Assembly: GCA_964019165.1 (NCBI GenBank)
Contig: OZ025267.1
Span: 17,884,485-17,948,484, forward strand
Source of the DNA: Mastigias papua
Lineage: Eukaryota; Cnidaria; Scyphozoa; Rhizostomeae; Mastigiidae
DNA length: 64,000 bases
Direction of reading: 5' to 3'
Positions 28,752-64,000 of the stretch are shown in pieces. The notes below the pieces were generated by a model that did no database searches, was not told the DNA's origin, and saw only the letters and a list, made by a program, of their open reading frames with translations. The first letter of the stretch is position 1. Each line of letters begins with the position of its first letter. Position numbers and translations under genes: made by a program.

Positions 28752-31100
28752 TGAGTGCTCGATGAGCAAACTATTTTGCCCTTAAATACATGGCAGGTGG
28801 ATGATGTAAGCTAAGAGAGGTGAATTTATCAAGTATATCACTCTCTAGGCTGACTGGAAATAATGCCGTTTGCTGTTTATTGCACAGATGGGCAATTTGT
28901 AACTTTAATCCATAATTGAGATCTTGACCAGTATTGCAATCGGATTGTTTTTAGGCATTTGCAAAACATTTGGTTGGAAGTGTTCCGTTGAATGGTATTC
29001 CATTGATATATTTATGTAGCTGTCCCTTGTACGTTATAGTGTATAGTGATATCATAAAGTCCAGTAGGAAACTAGCTTATTTTAAGTTCTTGTGTTGGGT
29101 CATTGAACCAAATGTATGGTTGATAATGCAGCCTAAAAGAAGTTCTAAGTTGGGAACATTTCTGACCTGCCTAGCAGCGAGACCTGTTGATGACGAGAGC
29201 ACATTGCTATCATACAATTCTAATGTCACAGTCAACTTCTCCATTTCTTTTACTGGCGAAGCCTCGAAGGGGAAAAAGGCTGTAACCGCGTCCTTCATTT
29301 ACCTTGTTTCCCTAGATATTTCTGCTATTATTCTTGGCCAGTGTTTATTTGTAGCAACTTTTGCACGGTGTAGCAAAGCTTTTTGGAATAATATTATTGT
29401 CGTTTCAATACCCTTTGTCGTCCTACACAGGACTTTTCAGAGCTTCCAATGTATCGTTTTTAACAGACAAAATATTCTATCGACATAGAGGTTATATCAT
29501 TATTTATCTGTTATTATTTCATAACCATTTTGCATCGTCTTGTGTATACTTTAGCTTTGTCAGGGTGAGCAAAGCAAGACATGTATCAATGTCAATTTAG
29601 CTCTGTACACTCGAACATGCACACGTATATAATGTTATTTGATACGTAGGTTATCTAATTGGCAGCATATAGCCAATGTGGACCTGCTCACATACATACA
29701 ATAATTAAGTAATAAAGGAACTGTTAAAATCTTGCAATAACTATTTATACTGACACTCATTTATGCTGTTAATTCAAAATTGAATGGTTATTGTAAGATT
29801 TTAGCATTTCCGAATATTAATCTAAATACTACCTCAATACTTGCCACCTGCCCTTTATGCTATGTGAATATCGAGTTCCCGATTGGTTTCCTCCATCTTT
29901 CGTATATGACTGATAAGGGAAGTGCCTTCTCATTTAATGGTTGCGGGAGGCTATAGCCATTCAGTATTGACAGCAATACTGTGGACTGTATCAGTCAGTG
30001 TGGATTGCAACATTGCTTGAAAGAGCTTAAAGCTAGGTCACTTGATATGCTCGTGTTATTATGTATGTATCCTGATGTATGGAAGCAATTTATAGAAAAG
30101 TAGGGCTCGACTACTCAAAAAGTAAAGAAAGTTCTATGCTGAATCTTTGAGGCCTGAGAAAGTCGATAAGTTTATAACTATTCAAAGATAAAATTTTCAC
30201 GGAAACCCATCATTTCTGATATAATTTATATATTCCTATATTCCTGTAGTCCTTGCTTACTTGTTTGACACTGTAGCGCTGTGCAGCGTGTTTTCCTTTT
30301 TGAGTATAGGAGACTGATTGATCACCTAGCTAAATGTTTACTATTTAAAAATCCACACATATCATCCACTGCTTTTCATTGTATTCTGGAATACATATAA
30401 GCTTAAAAGAGCTGCAGTATCCATTTTTAGAAAGATGTTTATAGCTAGAAATAACTAGTTATATAACTATACCTGATAGCGCAGCCGCCAAATGTTTGAT
30501 TGTTTGAGAGCTCAGATAAGGTCAATTTTTTCCCAACCTAAGTGAACAATTGTTATGCATGATTGTGACTACACACGCCAAAATGCCCAAAATGGGCCTA
30601 ACTTTAGCTGTGGAACTCATGCGTAGTCAGAATCCTGCATAATGATAGGTAAGTTTGGTTGGGAGAAAATAGATCGTATCTGAGCTCTCAACCAATCAAA
30701 CATTTAGCGACTATGCTATACCTTGGGTTCTCTGTGTAGAAAATCAGTTGAGCCATATCTGGCAACTTATTACGCCTTGACCTTGGTAAACACTAAAAGT
30801 GTGTAGTAAAAAGATACTAGGAGTGCAGTGATAGACATTCAAAGAGTGCAAAAATAAAACCACTTAGCTCCTCAAAACTGTATTCAAATTACCTTTGAAG
30901 CAAAACTTGCTTTGATTGAGATATCAATTGCGATATTAACAGCAATCATTAATCAATGTTCAATCAAATAACTTTATAGAAACTGGTGTCGCTGTCGCTC
31001 GCATTAAACAGAAAATCAAGGGTGTGGTCAAAATATATCTTAAGGGTTCCGCCCAATATCAGAAATTTACAGTGATTAATTTTTCTTACATTTGATATTT
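28752..31100. repeat. ANKH-B 3' flank, duplicated unit
   Basis: Non-coding sequence homologous in order to 10.5-13.3 kb downstream of ANKH-A (e.g. the block GAGGTTATATCATTATTTA at 29489, matching 10840). It contains the foldback MITE at 30467-30722, missing from the ANKH-A side. Confidence 0.7.
30467..30722. mobile_element. Foldback MITE with 7-bp target duplication
   Basis: Inverted arms about 30485-30573 and 30627-30712 share AAATGTTTGATTG, GAGAGCTCAGATA and TATGCA/ATGACTAC-type blocks around a short spacer. The perfect direct repeat CTATACC flanks it (30467-30473 and 30716-30722), a likely target-site duplication. No coding capacity. Confidence 0.75.
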
Positions 31101-33292
31101 GAAATTAAAGCAATGCAGTATGGACTCCTTCACTATTTTAGGACTCTCACCGATAATAGTTGCTTTGGACCTTTGTGCTTTTCGCTTTAATGTTAGGTAA
31201 AATTTCAGCTTTGTGATTACATGCCATTGATTTGGCTATGAATACAGAAGTTCTTCTTTGCATAGAATTAAGTTTCTTAGTGCTAGTGTTGTTCCACCTG
31301 GGCATCTGTGTCAACAGGAGAGTATACGAACCTTTCAAGCTGTTAAATCTCTTGATTTGGCTGCCACGAATATGATGTTTTACTTACAAATAGGATATCT
31401 TAAATGGAAATCCATAAATTTTCTGTGTTGACCATTGGGTGATTTTGAAAATGGTATTTGTATTAAAAGCTTTCGTTGGGATAAATTTTGTATGTTATTA
31501 CTTTTGTGTTGTGGACTAATTTTAAAATCTATAAATTTTACTGGACAACGGTTATTAACTATTATTAACTTGTCAATACTCGAAAATGTGCTCTACACTC
31601 TCGTGTATAGATACGTTGGCAAAACGTAGGATTTTGGTATTAGAGAAAGGAGGGTAGGCAGTCAAAGCAATATACTTTACTATGCTCAATAAATGATAGA
31701 TCATTTGATCTTCTATGCTAATTATCAGTTTATGTTTGCATTGTCAGTTTTTTAACGAGTTAATTAGGTATTAGGACTAATTGCTAGTCGATGGCAATAC
31801 TAGAAAGTTCTTGTATTGCAAGCCCCATATCGGTTTGCTGTATTCGATATATGCGAATGAATCGTTCATTGTGAAGTGCCTTTCTGTCCACTGTCTAGGG
31901 TATATGATTTTGCAATGTGTCGATCAATCAAATCAAAGAGCAATTGTCCGTCAGTTTGAAAAACAAACGAAAAACAGGTGGTCGCCTACACCTTTAATTA
32001 CTCTAGGGAATCAATTCGATCCATTTGAATTTGACCTTTGGATGTTTCTTATTTACTAGGTATATTGATTAATTTATGTAGAACTTATTTGAATAGCATT
32101 GACATGAAGGAAAAGGAGAAGTGTATTGTCTGAACTCTCATTGTATATACAGCATCGTTCGTGTCGACCAAGTATAATTCAGTGAATAGTCTATTTGTAC
32201 ATAGGGGCCGTTCTAATTGCGCCCTGAAGTTGAGTTCAGGGATGTGCTGAAGTAGGGAATATAAGGGTGGGTATGACGCCCTCCCATTTTTAAAGTACCA
32301 TTGGTAATCCTTTGGGTTGTAGGTAAAAGTTGCCATAACGATATTGGCTTGTCAGTAATTATGGTGCCTTGTTGGTGATTAGGGTGTCTTATTCAAACCT
32401 GTTGGTGAATTTCATTTGCCCGCCCGCCCCCCCCCCCGCACTCAAGAGCCATTCGGCACGCAATTGGTTGAGATCTGCTTTAATCGTGTCGTCTGCGTTT
32501 ATTTTTCTTGTGAGTTATATGAATATGATATGTTCTATTTTCACCAGTGATGATCAAAATGAGATAAAAAATACTTTGGAAATGGCTTAATCATTTCTCA
32601 GAGATTTTGCAAAGCACTCTTTTACTCAATACTTGCTCAAGTGTTTTCCTCAAATCCATTATGTTCTACAAAGGAAGTCCTGACATTACATCTCTTACAG
32701 GCATTATCTTTCTTCCAAATTGTTCATATGTTTCAAACAAGTTCCTGTTTCTCTGCATGTGATCTTTGTTATTTCTATTTTAGTTTAACAAATAATCTTT
32801 CAACTTCCATCCCTGTCCTAAGCCTGGTATGGATAGAAGCAGGAACAAAGACAGGCAAGAGTTTTGCTTCGTTTATACCAGACCTATTGGTCTTTGGATA
32901 TTAGCTTCTCGTCTCATACTCCAGCTCTTGTTTGTCCTAAGATGCACTATTCAGGCCTGACACTGTTAGATGTATATTCAATATAGAATTAGCCTCCATT
33001 TCCTTCTCGATGTATGAAGCAATTTTTGAATTAGCTTTGGCATTTTTCTACGCGCGCTTGTGTAAACCAAACTTCTAGCTGTTAATACCCAGCTATTGTG
33101 TATATACCTATTGTCCATTACCTACCCTTACGAAAATGTGAACAGCCTATGCATATACTAACAAATGGTAAAAGCTGATTAAATAACTAACTGAGCTCCC
33201 ACTACAAACAGAAGCGTAAGCAATTATAGCAAGACGTGTTCTCTTTCCGTCAGTTTGGGTATTCGGACGAGAGGCGTCGGTTAATCGCAAGC
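31101..33292. other. Intergenic spacer upstream of Polydom gene
   Basis: No gene supported. Contains dispersed repeat copy 2 (32255-32480) with a C-rich run near 32420. The Polydom promoter and 5' UTR should lie in the last part; no diagnostic element was recognised. Confidence 0.6.
32255..32480 (-). repeat. Dispersed repeat family, copy 2
   Basis: Matches 61925-62120 along its length, e.g. AAAGTTGCCATAA and TTGGTTG blocks. On the - strand both copies can read MATFTxxPxDY, suggesting a once-coding or conserved core. Family unknown. Confidence 0.65.

Positions 33293-64000
<30,708 letters not shown>

Noticed and set aside
28970..29488. 172-codon open frame downstream of ANKH-B
   Set aside because: No recognisable family; the homologous ANKH-A flank at 10.4-10.8 kb is broken by stops and shifts, which argues against selection. 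The - strand frame at 29077-29298 is also unsupported.
33236..33292. Longer N-terminus for the Polydom protein from 33236
   Set aside because: The codon there is GTG, not ATG; the first ATG at 33293 directly precedes a good signal peptide.

Overview
This is eukaryotic, animal-type DNA. It is AT-rich, the genes are split by many GT-AG introns of a few hundred bases to several kb, and long (AT)n and (GT)n microsatellites and fragments of several transposon classes are scattered through it. Both gene families present (ANKH and SVEP1/Polydom) are metazoan. The mix of Penelope-like elements, CR1/L2-type LINEs and short introns suits an invertebrate such as a cnidarian, but the sequence alone does not settle the taxon.

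Region 1 (1 to about 31 kb) is a head-to-tail tandem duplication of an ANKH-like membrane transporter gene. Copy A (93-7738) lacks its 5' exons, which lie outside the window; its nine visible exons join into an intact frame. Copy B (14261-28751) is complete in twelve exons, about 483 residues, but has a one-base deletion in exon 8 and a GC donor after exon 4. The duplicated unit extends past the genes: the non-coding 3' flanks (about 10.5-13.3 kb and 29.1-31.0 kb) also match each other. Copy B's large third intron (15.8-22.5 kb) holds a LINE with an inverted 5' part. Other insertions in this half are a hAT-like MITE, a foldback MITE, a long inverted-repeat element and a tRNA-like SINE.

Region 2 (33,293 to past 64,000) is one large secreted protein gene, an SVEP1/Polydom homologue. 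It has 35 visible exons, almost all bounded by phase-1 introns, mostly one domain per exon. The order is signal peptide, VWA, EGF-like, GCC2, three CCP, two HYR, a CCP-like module, a linker with a basic cleavage-type site, three GCC modules, six EGF, a pentraxin domain, a mucin-type WxxW module, EGF, CCP, three EGF-CA, six CCP, then a CUB and the start of a second CUB. The order up to the pentraxin domain matches vertebrate SVEP1. The WxxW and CUB modules are additions relative to the vertebrate protein as I know it.

The introns of the Polydom gene contain the most unusual DNA: a decayed Penelope-like retroelement, followed by two hairpin palindromes next to (AT)n tracts. One palindrome carries a complete hammerhead-ribozyme core on both strands, with a matching stem I, a short stem II and the self-complementary ACGU stem III expected of dimeric PLE/retrozyme hammerheads. 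Decayed relatives of this motif lie at 38.45-38.54 kb and 43.65 kb.

The two gene families have no obvious joint pathway. ANKH proteins export pyrophosphate/ATP/citrate, and Polydom acts in the extracellular matrix. Their adjacency is reported only as observed.
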